DNA of 64,000 bases from Pectobacterium polaris (lineage in GTDB: Bacteria; Pseudomonadota; Gammaproteobacteria; Enterobacterales; Enterobacteriaceae), in NCBI RefSeq assembly GCF_002307355.1, contig NZ_CP017481.1, positions 1,984,001 through 2,048,000 on the forward strand, in the 5' to 3' direction. Positions 18,714 to 28,098 of the stretch are shown in pieces (position 1 is the stretch's first letter; each line of letters opens with the position of its first letter). Made by a program: the position numbers and the translations under genes. Under the pieces are notes generated by a model, which saw nothing but the letters and a program-made list of their open reading frames with translations, searched no databases and was not told where the DNA came from.

Positions 18714-19724
18714 ATGCAGTTACTGAATCTGAAACAAGCTCGCCTGTTGAGCTTTTTCTTTATTATGGGTGGCCTGCTTATATTGCTGCCTTTACGCCTG
18801 CTGACCTGCTTTATTGCTGGTTTTTTGGTGTATGAAATTGTGAATTTACTGACGCCCTATTTTCAACGGGTCATCAGCGGTAAGCGTGCTCGCTGGATTG
18901 TAGTCGCGGTGATCAGCACGCTGGTCGTCAGCCTGCTGAGTCTATTGTTTGGTAGCCTGGTCGGGATGTTGATGCAGGAAATGAAGGATACCGCCGCGTT
19001 TAATGTGCGCATTGGCTACATCCTCAATGACATCCAGCAGCAGATTATCCACTACTTACCGGGGTATTTGCCGGTCAGTATTGAAGAGCTCCAGCACGAG
19101 CTGTTGCAATGGGTTCAGGCGCATATTGTGATGTTGCAGAACATGGGGAAAAGTTTTCTGCATGGCTTTGTGACGATGCTAATCGGTATGGTGCTTGGCG
19201 CGATTGTCTCGCTTTATAACGTCGATAAAGACACGGAAAAACCATTACTGAAAGCGGAGTTACTGCGTCGGGTTTCGCTGCTGTCGGCCTCGTTCCGCAA
19301 CATCGTTTTCGCTCAGGTGAAAATCTCTGCGGTTAACACGGTGCTGTCTGCCATTTTCATTCTTGGTGCTCTGCCGCTGTGTGGTATCCATCTGCCGTTT
19401 GCTAAAACGCTGGTGGTGCTCACCTTCGTTTTCGGCCTGCTGCCGGTGATTGGTAACCTGATCTCCAATTCGATCGTTTTCCTGTCTGGTTTATCGCTTT
19501 CGTTGCCGATTGCGCTGGTCGCGCTGGTGTATTTGATGCTGATTCACAAGTTTGAGTATTTCCTGAATGCACAAATCGTTGGGACGAGGATCAAAGCGCA
19601 CGCGTGGGAAATTCTGCTGGCGATGTTGGTGTTTGAAGCAGCGTTTGGCTTGTCCGGTGTGATTGCTGCCCCGATATATTACGCTTACCTGAAAAGCGAA
19701 TTGAAAGAAGCCTCGTTGATTTAA
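18714..19724 (+). CDS. AI-2E family transporter
   Basis: I place the start at the ATG at 18714 (336 residues, MQLLNLKQARLLSFF); the upstream in-frame extension to 18519 is not protein-like and overlaps fecR. The product has about seven membrane segments and the family blocks (FRNIVFAQVKISAVNTVLSA, LGALPLCGIHLPFAKTLVVL, IVGTRIKAHAWEILLAM). The family includes TqsA and PerM and also exporters of ions. The name does not prove autoinducer transport. It stands alone, with two terminator-like stems downstream. Confidence 0.85.
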   Translation: MQLLNLKQARLLSFFFIMGGLLILLPLRLLTCFIAGFLVYEIVNLLTPYFQRVISGKRARWIVVAVISTLVVSLLSLLFGSLVGMLMQEMKDTAAFNVRIGYILNDIQQQIIHYLPGYLPVSIEELQHELLQWVQAHIVMLQNMGKSFLHGFVTMLIGMVLGAIVSLYNVDKDTEKPLLKAELLRRVSLLSASFRNIVFAQVKISAVNTVLSAIFILGALPLCGIHLPFAKTLVVLTFVFGLLPVIGNLISNSIVFLSGLSLSLPIALVALVYLMLIHKFEYFLNAQIVGTRIKAHAWEILLAMLVFEAAFGLSGVIAAPIYYAYLKSELKEASLI

Positions 19725-19734
19725 TCCTGCATGT

Positions 19735-19763
19735 TGGCAGGCGATTGATGCGATCGCCTGCCA
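19735..19763. terminator. inverted repeat after the AI-2E gene
   Basis: TGGCAGGCGAT and ATCGCCTGCCA form an 11-bp perfect stem with a 7-base loop, 11 bases past the stop. No T-run follows on either strand. Confidence 0.6.
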
Positions 19764-19805
19764 TATCCTACCTGTTCTGTTAATCAGCAAACGCAGGCCT
19801 AAATG

Positions 19806-19840
19806 AATCAGCCCAATACGAGATTGGGCTGATTGTTTTT
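19806..19840 (+). terminator. rho-independent terminator of the AI-2E gene
   Basis: AATCAGCCCAAT-ACGAG-ATTGGGCTGATT forms a perfect 12-bp stem followed by GTTTTT on the plus strand. It also separates the gene from the convergent transporter gene. Confidence 0.85.
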
Positions 19841-19893
19841 CGTTGATGACAGCTTTTAATTGATGCCTGTTTTCAATAAACGAACGTCTTCAA

Positions 19894-21420
19894 TTAATGC
19901 TGTGCAGTAGCAACCTGCGGTTTAGACTCTTCTGACTGAACGCCTAACGGGTTGTTGCCCCAGCACTTCTCATATTCCCAGCCTGTCAGCTCTTCTGCGA
20001 CAGCACGAGCATGAGCTGGTACATCGGCAATGGCACCGCCCGCTTTGATACGTGCAATTTCTTCCAGCAGAATGGCGTGGTTTTTACGATCCAGCTTCAT
20101 CTGAGTGGTGTAGTAAATCGCAATCAGCGCAAGACCGATAACACCTAGCGAGAACACGCCAACAATCGCCTGTACGGCAGATTCTGGTTGCACTGACTGC
20201 CCGGAGACAAAGCCGAATTGACTCAGCGTCCAGCCCATCGCGAAGACAATCACAGAGCGAACCATTTTACCGGCAAACGTCATCGCACCGGCGTAAATTC
20301 CTTCACGACGACGCCCGGTCAGGACTTCATCCACATCGGCCAGGAAGGTATAAACCGTCCACGGAATGTAGTAGATACCGCCCGTACTCAGGCCAAATAC
20401 GGCCGTAATGGCGAACAGAACAAAGATGGTCATGTCTTCTGACCAGTTAGCGAAATAGAGCGCGGCATAGGCTATCACGCTGACGATCACCACCATCAGT
20501 GCCAGACGGAACGGTCGTGCAAAGCCCATTTTGACGCAGATACCGATGAAGGCTGCGGTAGAAATGAGCTGCATAATCGAGCTGAAGCTATTGAGGTGTG
20601 ATACCAGCGCGGTGTTCTGCTTCAGACCAAACACGATGAAGTAGGTGAACGCGGAAGCGAAAAGCCACTCAGCGCCGAAGCCAAACAGGTACATCCCCAG
20701 ATGCTTACGGAAAATACGCAGACGGAAGGTAGAAACCATATCCACGCTCAGCTTTTTCATCGCTTGCCACAGGCTGGAGGTGCTTTCACGGACGATTTCG
20801 TTGACCGGACGTTCCCAGGATGTCATGTACAGCGCGATCATCGCCCCACACATAATGGCGCCGTAGACCAGGCCAGTGTAGAAGAATGGCGTTGCGGAAT
20901 CTTTACCGTAGATAGCAATAAACTGCCCAGGAATGAATGCCGCCAGGAAGTTGGCGATTTTACCGAAAATGGCTTTAGAACCTGTCAGCTTAGAGCGCAG
21001 TTTAAAGTCAGAGGTCATTTCGGTAGCCAGCGTCTCATACGGCACCATGATCGAGGTGTAAATCAGCTCGAACAGCACGTACGTCGCCAGATAGTACCAG
21101 AAGCCAAAGCCTTCAACCCATAGCATGGGGTAGACCAGAACCAGCGGGACACCCAGCAAAATAAAGAAGCGGCGGCGGCCAAATCGGCGGCCAACTCGGG
21201 TGTTGTAGAAGTTATCGCTGATGTACCCCATGATGGGGTTACTGATCGCATCGATGATGCTGGCAACGGAGAAAATAGCAGCAGCCTGAACCAATGTTAA
21301 CCCACAGAATGTGGTGTAGAAGTACATCAGCCATGCGCCGCTGATAGCAAGCGCGCCACTGCCAAGCAGGTTTGCGCTGCCGTAGCAGAACGTATGTTTA
21401 AAAGAGATTGGTTTATTCAT
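19894..21420 (-). CDS. GPH-family sugar:cation symporter, probable oligogalacturonide or uronide transporter
   Basis: The 508-residue MFS protein of the glycoside-pentoside-hexuronide type has 12 helices, with family blocks such as GYISDNFYNTRVGRRFGRRR, MVPYETLATEMTSDFKLRSK and a long cytoplasmic C-terminal tail. GPH members import melibiose, xylosides and, in soft-rot bacteria, oligogalacturonides and rhamnogalacturonides (TogT and RhiT). The substrate cannot be read directly. A strong KdgR-type operator 19-37 bases before the start and a fructuronate-reductase-like gene nearby point to pectin or hexuronate breakdown products. Confidence 0.85.
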   Translation of the reverse strand: MNKPISFKHTFCYGSANLLGSGALAISGAWLMYFYTTFCGLTLVQAAAIFSVASIIDAISNPIMGYISDNFYNTRVGRRFGRRRFFILLGVPLVLVYPMLWVEGFGFWYYLATYVLFELIYTSIMVPYETLATEMTSDFKLRSKLTGSKAIFGKIANFLAAFIPGQFIAIYGKDSATPFFYTGLVYGAIMCGAMIALYMTSWERPVNEIVRESTSSLWQAMKKLSVDMVSTFRLRIFRKHLGMYLFGFGAEWLFASAFTYFIVFGLKQNTALVSHLNSFSSIMQLISTAAFIGICVKMGFARPFRLALMVVIVSVIAYAALYFANWSEDMTIFVLFAITAVFGLSTGGIYYIPWTVYTFLADVDEVLTGRRREGIYAGAMTFAGKMVRSVIVFAMGWTLSQFGFVSGQSVQPESAVQAIVGVFSLGVIGLALIAIYYTTQMKLDRKNHAILLEEIARIKAGGAIADVPAHARAVAEELTGWEYEKCWGNNPLGVQSEESKPQVATAQH

Positions 21421-21438
21421 GATCAGCCTAATTACAAA

Positions 21439-21457
21439 GATGAAACAATATTTCAGT
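21439..21457. promoter_or_regulatory. KdgR-like operator upstream of the GPH transporter
   Basis: GATGAAACAATATTTCAGT agrees with 17 of 19 positions of the soft-rot KdgR consensus AATRAAAYRNYRTTTYATT. It lies just before the transporter start, overlapping the expected promoter. A weaker KdgR-like stretch (ATGAAATAAGATATTTTAA) lies at about 21559-21577. KdgR represses pectinolysis genes until 2-keto-3-deoxygluconate accumulates. Confidence 0.75.
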
Positions 21458-21541
21458 TCTATTGAACTATCATTTCTTTATCATTTGCCCTATTGAAAAG
21501 AAAGTAAACTGACGATCACGATTTAGGGGGCTTTTAATGAC

Positions 21542-21558
21542 GATCTGTCAGACAGATC
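21542..21558. promoter_or_regulatory. perfect palindrome in the divergent promoter region
   Basis: GATCTGTC-A-GACAGATC is a perfect 17-bp palindrome in the 383-base gap between the transporter and the small membrane protein gene. The shape fits an operator for a GntR/FCD-type or similar dimeric regulator; the reader is unknown. Confidence 0.5.
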
Positions 21559-21803
21559 ATGAAATAAGATATTTTAATTTGCTTTTTATAATTCTTTGAT
21601 CGTGTCTTTGTGTTCTTAACTTACAAAGTATGTAAATTTATTACGGGAAAGCATTATACGGGCAGATTGGCGGCGAGGCGATAGTGGGCGCTGCCCCACA
21701 AATCGATAGCATGGTATGAAATAACGCATTGACCGCAGAGAGGAAATGTCGTCATCATCCCGCCCAGTTTACTTTATCGTATTCCCTCATCAGGAGCCGT
21801 AAC

Positions 21804-22178
21804 GTGGGTCATTTGCTGGTCTATGCCATTATTTATGTGATTTTTATTGCTGTGATTGGGTTGTTTGCTTTTCAGGCCTGGTTGCCGTCTTCCGCACCGC
21901 GTGGGTTGAGAGATCGTGCAGGTATTTTGGTCGGGGTATTGCGCTGCGTGACGCTGTTTCTCGTCGTTTCCGCACTGCAAATTTTGTTTCCCAATTCGCT
22001 GCTGGATAAATTCGTCTGGCTGGTTGCTGCGGCGATGTTGTTGATCGCGGTCATCGGTGGGGGAATGAGTTGGTCATCGCTGCAGTGGCTGGATGAAACA
22101 AAGGGGAAAAGTCGCACTCTGTCACTGAGTGTCCAAAGTGCGTTATACCTTGCGCTGCTTGGGTTTATCGTTATTTAA
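21804..22178 (+). CDS. small hydrophobic membrane protein, unknown
   Basis: I choose the GTG at 21804 because AGGAG lies 7 bases upstream, giving 124 residues (GHLLVYAIIYVIFIAVIGLF); the frame from 21729 has a non-hydrophobic, unlikely extension. Four probable membrane helices fill the protein: about 4-22, 42-62, 68-88 and 108-124. The 3' end overlaps the convergent fructuronate-reductase-like gene by 8 bases. I do not recognise the family. Confidence 0.7.
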   Translation: MGHLLVYAIIYVIFIAVIGLFAFQAWLPSSAPRGLRDRAGILVGVLRCVTLFLVVSALQILFPNSLLDKFVWLVAAAMLLIAVIGGGMSWSSLQWLDETKGKSRTLSLSVQSALYLALLGFIVI

Positions 22179-23658
22179 AGTCTTGTACCAGTGCGGCCAC
22201 GGTGTTCTTTGCGCCGTGATCGCGCAGCTTCAGATAAGCCTGTGCGATAGCGTTGAACACATCGTGGTTTGCTGACAGATCCTCACCAAAAATAGAACGA
22301 ATATTGAGAAACGCACTGACCCGCTCGGCGTTATCTGATGTTTCCGCAACGACCTGTCTGAGTTTTTCAGCCAGCGGATCGCGGATCTCTATAGGGTTGC
22401 CTGCATCATCTTTTCCGCTGACATAACGCATCCAGCCAGCGACCCCTAATGCCAGACAGCGATAGTCTCCGCCATTACGCACATGCCAGCGTAGCGATTC
22501 CAGCATGCGCTGGGGCAGTTTTTGTGAACCATCCATCGCGATTTGCCAGGTTCGATGCTTGAGCGCTGGGTTGGAAAAACGGGTAAGCAGCTGAACGGCA
22601 TAGTCTTTCAGGTCGATATCCACCACGCTGAGCGTCGGTGCCTGCTCCAGCAGCATGAGATGAGATACCGCTCGGCGATAGTTCTCGTCATTCATACAAT
22701 CGCTGACGTGATCGTAACCGGCGAGATAGCCCAGATAGGCTAAAAACGAGTGGCTGCCGTTCAGCATGCGCAGTTTCATTTCTTCAAACGGCAGGACGTC
22801 ATGCACCAATTGCACGCCCGCTTTTTCCCACTCAGGGCGTCCGGCAGTGAAATGATCTTCGATCACCCATTGAATAAAGGGCTCACAGGCTATCGCACAG
22901 GGATCGGCGACGCCGAGGTGATCGGCAATTTCCTGCAACGCTTCCGGCGTCGCGGCAGGGACAATGCGATCCACCATCGTATTCGGGAAAGAAACCTTAG
23001 CCTCGATCCAATCGATCAGACTCTGATCGTTAAGCCCCGCAGATTCGAGCACGGCAGCTTTGGCTGTTTTGCCATTTTCCGGCACGTTATCACATGAGAG
23101 GATGGTGAATGGCGCAATCCCGCGTTCGTGACGTAAGCGTAGCGCTTCCGCCAGCAATCCCGGTACTGAAGCAGGATGACGAGGATCGCTGAGATCCTGC
23201 TGAATCAGCTTATTGGTCCGATCCAGCTTGCCGCTCGTCCCGTCCATGCAATAGCCTTTTTCGGTAATCGTCAGGGAAACGATGGCGGTCTCTGGTGCGG
23301 CGAGTTTCTCAATAATGGCACTAATGCCTTCTATTTTGGCATGTAACGATTCGCACACGGCACCAACCACAATTGGCTGATTTTCAGTCGCCGCTTTTTC
23401 CAACACGGTAAACAGATGATCCTGCTGGCGCAGCGCAGTGATCATGGTGTCGTCGCTGAACAGCACGACTTCACAAATTCCCCAGTCTCCTCCCACCATA
23501 TTCAGCACGCGATCGGTGAGCAGTGCCTGATGAGCGCGATGAAAAGCACCAAAACCGATATGGACGATGCGCGGCTTCAGCGCCTTACGATCGTAGTGGG
23601 GAAATTGGACGCTGGCAGGCAGTTCGCAAGTAGCGATATTTTTTATTGTATCAGTCAT
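22171..23658 (-). CDS. mannitol dehydrogenase family oxidoreductase, fructuronate reductase-like
   Basis: The 495-residue NAD-dependent long-chain polyol dehydrogenase has the N-terminal nucleotide-binding segment RIVHIGFGAFHRAHQALL and the catalytic region (MVDRIVPAATPE, then VQLVHDVLPFEEMKLRMLNGSHSFLAYLGYLAG with the conserved Lys and Asn-Gly-Ser-His). This group covers fructuronate reductase (UxuB), tagaturonate-like and mannitol/arabinitol enzymes. Full length matches UxuB. The nearby KdgR-box transporter supports a hexuronate role, but the exact substrate is inference. Confidence 0.82.
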   Translation of the reverse strand: MTDTIKNIATCELPASVQFPHYDRKALKPRIVHIGFGAFHRAHQALLTDRVLNMVGGDWGICEVVLFSDDTMITALRQQDHLFTVLEKAATENQPIVVGAVCESLHAKIEGISAIIEKLAAPETAIVSLTITEKGYCMDGTSGKLDRTNKLIQQDLSDPRHPASVPGLLAEALRLRHERGIAPFTILSCDNVPENGKTAKAAVLESAGLNDQSLIDWIEAKVSFPNTMVDRIVPAATPEALQEIADHLGVADPCAIACEPFIQWVIEDHFTAGRPEWEKAGVQLVHDVLPFEEMKLRMLNGSHSFLAYLGYLAGYDHVSDCMNDENYRRAVSHLMLLEQAPTLSVVDIDLKDYAVQLLTRFSNPALKHRTWQIAMDGSQKLPQRMLESLRWHVRNGGDYRCLALGVAGWMRYVSGKDDAGNPIEIRDPLAEKLRQVVAETSDNAERVSAFLNIRSIFGEDLSANHDVFNAIAQAYLKLRDHGAKNTVAALVQDFK

Positions 23659-23978
23659 TTATTGCGCTTCGGGTGGGGGATTTATAACGTTAAAAGTAGC
23701 TGTGATTTGCAGGCGGTGCAATACGTGACGCGCAGATAGGTTACGGTGCGCACGTTTTTTTCTCTGCGCAAATTTTATCGTTTTTTCAGATTCGTTTCAG
23801 CGGAGGATCACGGTTTTGTGAAGGCGCTTCAGTGTAATAATGTAACGCTGAAATTTAGTCTTGTTTTTACTAACTTATCTCCATTTCTTCTACATCATCA
23901 AGTGCTTTTCCCGATCGCTGTCTGCTATTTTGTCTGGATATTTTCCTCACTCCAACGATCAACAAAAAGGCCCGTAAG
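23659..23978. other. 320-base divergent gap between the fructuronate-reductase-like gene and metY
   Basis: AT-rich promoter region. I see no gene, no riboswitch-like fold and no clear MetJ box (AGACGTCT repeats) despite the methionine-related gene on the right. Confidence 0.4.
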
Positions 23979-25259
23979 ATGAAACTTGAATCCCTCGCGC
24001 TACATCATGGTTATGAATCTGAAGCGACAACGAAGTCCGCAGCCGTGCCGATTTACCAGACGACCTCTTACACATTTGACGACACGCAGCACGGTGCCGA
24101 TCTGTTTGATCTGAAGGTGGCGGGCAATATCTATAGCCGCATCATGAACCCGACGAATGCGGTGCTGGAACAGCGGCTGGCGGCCATTGAGGGCGGTATC
24201 GGCGCGTTGGTGCTTTCCTCCGGTATGGCGGCAATAACGTATTCGCTTCAGGCGCTCACGCAGGTTGGGGACAATATCGTCAGCACCAGCCAGCTGTATG
24301 GCGGCACCTATAACCTGTTTGCCCACACTCTGCCGCGTCAGGGTGTCGAAGTGCGGATGGCCTCTTTCGATGATTTTACGACGCTGGAATCGCTGATTGA
24401 TGAACGCACTCGCGCCGTTTTTTGTGAATCTATCGGGAATCCAGCGGGAAATATCGTCGATATTGCCAAAATCGCGGAAATTGCGCATCGCCACGGCGTC
24501 CCGGTGATTGTTGATAACACGGTGGCGACGCCCGTACTGTGCCGACCTTTTGAGCACGGCGCAGATATCGTCGTCCATTCACTGACCAAATATATCGGCG
24601 GTCATGGCACCACGATTGGCGGTGCGATTATCGATTCCGGTAAGTTTGACTGGGTTGCGAATAAAGCGCGTTTCCCGTTACTGAATGAGCCCGATCCGTC
24701 TTACCACGGCGTGGTGTATACCGACGCTTTCGGTCCGGCTGCTTATATTGGGCGCTGCCGCGTGGTACCGCTGCGCAATACTGGCGCGGCGCTTTCTCCG
24801 CACAGCACGTTCTTACTATTGCAGGGGCTGGAAACCCTCAGTCTGCGCATCGAACGTCATTGCAGCAATGCGGAAGCGCTGGCTGGCTACCTGAATGAGC
24901 ATCCGTTGGTTACCTGGGTGAACTATGGCGCGTTGCCGGATAGCCCCTATAAAGCAAACTGCGACAAAATTACCTCGGGTAAGGCGTCTGGAATTATCAG
25001 CTTTGGCATTAAAGGCGGGAAAGCATCAGGGGGGCATTTTATTGATGCGCTGAAGATGATTTTACGACTGGTGAATATTGGCGATGCCAAATCGCTTGCG
25101 TGCCATCCTGCAAGTACCACGCACCGGCAGTTGAATGCGGAAGAGCTGGCGAAAGCAGGCGTGAGTGAGGATCTGGTCAGAATTTCGGTCGGCATTGAGC
25201 ACATTGACGACATCATCGCTGATGTGGCGCAGGCGCTGGAAGCTTCACAGAAAAAGTAA
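23979..25259 (+). CDS. O-acetylhomoserine sulfhydrylase / cystathionine gamma-synthase family enzyme
   Basis: The 426-residue PLP enzyme belongs to the Cys/Met metabolism family. Length and sequence (YQTTSYTFDDTQHGADLFDL, YSRIMNPTNAVLEQRLAAIE, PLP lysine in HSLTKYIGGHGT, C-terminal SLACHPASTTHRQL) fit O-acetylhomoserine aminocarboxypropyltransferase (MetY), which makes homocysteine from O-acetylhomoserine and sulfide. Enterobacteria normally use O-succinylhomoserine, so this may be an alternative route or act on other thiols. It stands alone, with a strong terminator after it. Confidence 0.87.
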   Translation: MKLESLALHHGYESEATTKSAAVPIYQTTSYTFDDTQHGADLFDLKVAGNIYSRIMNPTNAVLEQRLAAIEGGIGALVLSSGMAAITYSLQALTQVGDNIVSTSQLYGGTYNLFAHTLPRQGVEVRMASFDDFTTLESLIDERTRAVFCESIGNPAGNIVDIAKIAEIAHRHGVPVIVDNTVATPVLCRPFEHGADIVVHSLTKYIGGHGTTIGGAIIDSGKFDWVANKARFPLLNEPDPSYHGVVYTDAFGPAAYIGRCRVVPLRNTGAALSPHSTFLLLQGLETLSLRIERHCSNAEALAGYLNEHPLVTWVNYGALPDSPYKANCDKITSGKASGIISFGIKGGKASGGHFIDALKMILRLVNIGDAKSLACHPASTTHRQLNAEELAKAGVSEDLVRISVGIEHIDDIIADVAQALEASQKK

Positions 25260-25280
25260 ACGGTAGGGATATTAGAGAAA

Positions 25281-25312
25281 CGCGTTGGAAACCTGAATCG
25301 GTTTCCAACGCG
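25281..25312. terminator. bidirectional inverted repeat between metY-like and L,D-transpeptidase genes
   Basis: A perfect 13-bp stem, CGCGTTGGAAACC / GGTTTCCAACGCG with a 6-base loop, lies between convergent genes. No strong T-run follows on either strand. Confidence 0.7.
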
Positions 25313-25322
25313 TCATAGACGA

Positions 25323-26396
25323 TTACGAACGGTTAGCGTCGGCTGCGGTCGTTGTCTGTGCTTCAACGGGTGCGGTATTTTGCACGGCATTGAGGCTATC
25401 TTGCGGCTGTGCTTCTGGTGCGACAGGTGCAGCAACAGATTCAACCGGAATGGCTGGCGTGGCTTGTTCGATCAGACCATTGATTTTGGTCGGCATACCA
25501 GAACGTCTCTGGATTGCCTGATCGACTTCGCTGGTGTTCACGCTTGCGTCGGCCAGAACTTTGCTCACTTTTGGCGTCATGCTGATCGGTGCAGGAGAAT
25601 CAGAATGGAATTCTTCTACCGTGCGAGACAGCGGATTGTGAACTTCAACATAGCGTGAACCATCTGGCTCAACGGTGGCTTTCACTGGCTCATTGATGAA
25701 CTGAACGCGAGTACCGACCGGCACGTTGTTGAATAGATACTTGATATCATCAGCACGCAGACGGACGCAGCCGTGGCTGACGCGCAGACCAATACCGAAG
25801 TTGGCGTTGGTACCGTGAATCGCGTACAGGTTCCCGATGTACAGCGCATACAGCCCCATTGGGTTATCTGGGCCAGCTGGGAAAACTTTTTGCAGGGTTT
25901 CACCGCGTGCCGCATATTCTGCATGCATCTTCGCGGTTGGTGTCCAGGTTGGGCCCGCTTTCTTGCGCTGAACAGACGTTGTCCAGTTAATCGGCGTATC
26001 TTTACCTAACTCACCAATGCCGATTGGCAGCACGACCACGGTCTTGGAGCCTTTCGGGTAGTAGTACAGACGCATTTCTGCGCTGTTGATGACAATGCCT
26101 TCACGTGGTGCATCCGGCAGAATCAACTGATGAGGAATCACCATTTTGCTGCCGGGAATGGGCAGGTAAACGTCCGCATCTGGGTTGGCTTCCATCAGGT
26201 TGCTCAGACCCATTTGGAACTGTGCTGCAAAATGTTCCAACGGCTGTGTGCTGTCTTCCGGTACGGTGATGTCGATATTCTCGCCTATCAGTCGGCTGTT
26301 AGCCGCAGGCAGAGGATAAACAACGGCAAAAGCGGCCTGGCTGAATGCGGCTGCTGCAAGAACTAAAGTCAAGATCGCGCGAATACTCATTTTCAT
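25323..26396 (-). CDS. L,D-transpeptidase (ErfK/YbiS/YcfS family)
   Basis: The 357-residue periplasmic enzyme has a signal peptide (to about residue 24), a LysM-like segment (about 38-90), and a YkuD catalytic domain with IHGT (193-196) and SHGCVRL, where His208 and Cys210 are the catalytic residues. Family members attach Braun lipoprotein to peptidoglycan or form 3-3 crosslinks. The C-terminal extension, rich in Pro, Ala, Gln and Thr after residue 300, is longer than in E. coli YbiS (about 306 residues). Single gene. Confidence 0.92.
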   Translation of the reverse strand: MKMSIRAILTLVLAAAAFSQAAFAVVYPLPAANSRLIGENIDITVPEDSTQPLEHFAAQFQMGLSNLMEANPDADVYLPIPGSKMVIPHQLILPDAPREGIVINSAEMRLYYYPKGSKTVVVLPIGIGELGKDTPINWTTSVQRKKAGPTWTPTAKMHAEYAARGETLQKVFPAGPDNPMGLYALYIGNLYAIHGTNANFGIGLRVSHGCVRLRADDIKYLFNNVPVGTRVQFINEPVKATVEPDGSRYVEVHNPLSRTVEEFHSDSPAPISMTPKVSKVLADASVNTSEVDQAIQRRSGMPTKINGLIEQATPAIPVESVAAPVAPEAQPQDSLNAVQNTAPVEAQTTTAADANRS

Positions 26397-26573
26397 TTCT
26401 TATTTGAGTGGTGAATGCACCCCCCGAATCAGGAGGCTGGTCTGCTAGGGTCGCCATGACGACCGGATGCGCATTATATGTGCAGAACGGCCTCAGAGGG
26501 AAACAACATGTGTAACTAATCACACTTTTTGGCGCACGAGTGGGAAAGAAAACCTCTTAGGGTGAATCTCGAC

Positions 26574-27371
26574 TCAGTTTTCCTCTTCCAACGTGGGTGT
26601 GCTAAAGCGGCGATTAGCCAGTACCGGAAGAATCTGACGGGCATACGCCAGTCGTTCTGGGTCAATGTCGGCATAGATGAGAGCCGGTGTTTCCGGTGCC
26701 TGAACCACGACAACGCCTAAAGGATCGACCACCATGCTGTTGCCGATATTCTTGACGCCGCACTCGCCAACGGCGACGAGATAAGTGGTGTTTTCCAGTG
26801 CCCTGGCGCGCACCAATAATTCCCAATGTGTTTCTTTCAGCGGCCCCTTAATCCAGGCGGAGGGAAGAACGAGTACGTCTGCGCCGTCCAGCACCAAACG
26901 GCGTGCAAGCTCAGGGAAGCGGATGTCATAGCAGGTCATCAGCCCGACGTTCAACCCGGCGATGGTTAACAGCGGCGGAACCTCTTCGCCTGCCAGTACG
27001 TTTTCCGATTCCTGTACGGAAAACGCATCGTACAGATGCAGCTTCCGGTATTGAGCGACGATCTCACCGTTGCGCAGCGCCAGCAGCGTGTTCCAGACTT
27101 TCCCTTCGCCATTCGGGATATGTACACACAGCATGGTCGTCAGGTCGCTGCCTTTGCTGGCTTCCAGCAGATGCGAGATAAACGGGCCATCAAGCGGTTG
27201 GGCGGCGGTGAGCACCATGTTGGGATTGGTAATATCGCGAGCCAGCACGCCTTCGGGCAGCACCAGCAGGTCGGCACCGTTTTGCTGTGCTGACAACATA
27301 AACTCAGTGATGGTCGTGGCGTTTTGCTGCCACTCGCGGTCAACGGCGAATTGTCCCAGTGCGACTTTCAT
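26574..27371 (-). CDS. carbon-nitrogen hydrolase, deaminated glutathione amidase-like (YbeM/Nit1)
   Basis: The 265-residue nitrilase-superfamily enzyme has the catalytic triad in place: Glu40 (LVLPEG), Lys110 (YRKLHLYDAF) and Cys147 (MTCYDIRFPE). The YRKLHLYDAF block is typical of the Nit1/YbeM group, which hydrolyses deaminated glutathione to alpha-ketoglutarate and cysteinylglycine, a metabolite-repair reaction. It lies next to a cytochrome b561 gene on the same strand, 21 bases from the longer b561 frame. Confidence 0.9.
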   Translation of the reverse strand: MKVALGQFAVDREWQQNATTITEFMLSAQQNGADLLVLPEGVLARDITNPNMVLTAAQPLDGPFISHLLEASKGSDLTTMLCVHIPNGEGKVWNTLLALRNGEIVAQYRKLHLYDAFSVQESENVLAGEEVPPLLTIAGLNVGLMTCYDIRFPELARRLVLDGADVLVLPSAWIKGPLKETHWELLVRARALENTTYLVAVGECGVKNIGNSMVVDPLGVVVVQAPETPALIYADIDPERLAYARQILPVLANRRFSTPTLEEEN

Positions 27372-27392
27372 GCTTGCTCCTTCGTTGCCCGA

Positions 27393-27929
27393 TTAATCGC
27401 GCTTGGCTGGCATCATGCGCAGCAGCGTATTGTCTTTCATAACATAGTGGTGGAACAGGGCAGCGGCGGTATGCAGGGCAATGAGCCAGTATCCTAACGG
27501 TGCCAGTGTTTCATGCCAGCCGATCAGCGTTTCAGCCAGATCGAAATTTGGTGTCGCGGCTGTTGGCATGCCGATACCAAAAAGCATCCAGTCCCGACCG
27601 CTGTAATAGCGCGAGGCAACGCCCAGTATCGGCAGCGTGATAAACAGCAGGTAAATCACGGCGTGGGTAAGCGAACCCAGAGCACTTTGCCAACGAGAGG
27701 GCGCTGGCGTAATGGCGGGTGAGGTATGCCGATGACGCAAGAATAGGCGAGCCAGCATGAGAACCAGTATGGCTACGCCGCAGCTAAAGTGCGTCACCAT
27801 CATCACGGTGCGCAGCAGCGAACCGCGTTCAGCAAATCCGCGCAGCTCGATGGTGGCATAAGTCACAACGAGCAACAGAAAAACCAGCCAGTGCAATGCA
27901 ATCTGCGATGGTGCGAACTTTCCTTTCAT
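27393..27929 (-). CDS. cytochrome b561
   Basis: The start is at the ATG at 27929 with AGAGGA upstream (178 residues, MKGKFAPSQIALHWLVFLLL). Four membrane helices carry the heme-ligand histidines expected for CybB-type cytochromes: the IALHW His, the THFSCG His, and LIGWHETLAPLGYW with LIALHTAAALFHHYV. Such proteins pass electrons from quinol, for example to superoxide. The gene lies directly upstream of the nitrilase-family amidase. Confidence 0.9.
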   Translation of the reverse strand: MKGKFAPSQIALHWLVFLLLVVTYATIELRGFAERGSLLRTVMMVTHFSCGVAILVLMLARLFLRHRHTSPAITPAPSRWQSALGSLTHAVIYLLFITLPILGVASRYYSGRDWMLFGIGMPTAATPNFDLAETLIGWHETLAPLGYWLIALHTAAALFHHYVMKDNTLLRMMPAKRD

Positions 27930-28098
27930 GTTTCGTCCTCTGCGACGTTGAGAGCGGTTTGACACCGTAACGAGCGAATAATCTCATAAAGTATAAGGTA
28001 ACTTGCGTCTTGTCAGCCCCTCTTTACCATGCCTGACAAACTGGGCTATCGGCGCTGGATTCTTCGGTATTCAACCTAGTTTGGATGAGGAAAACCGC

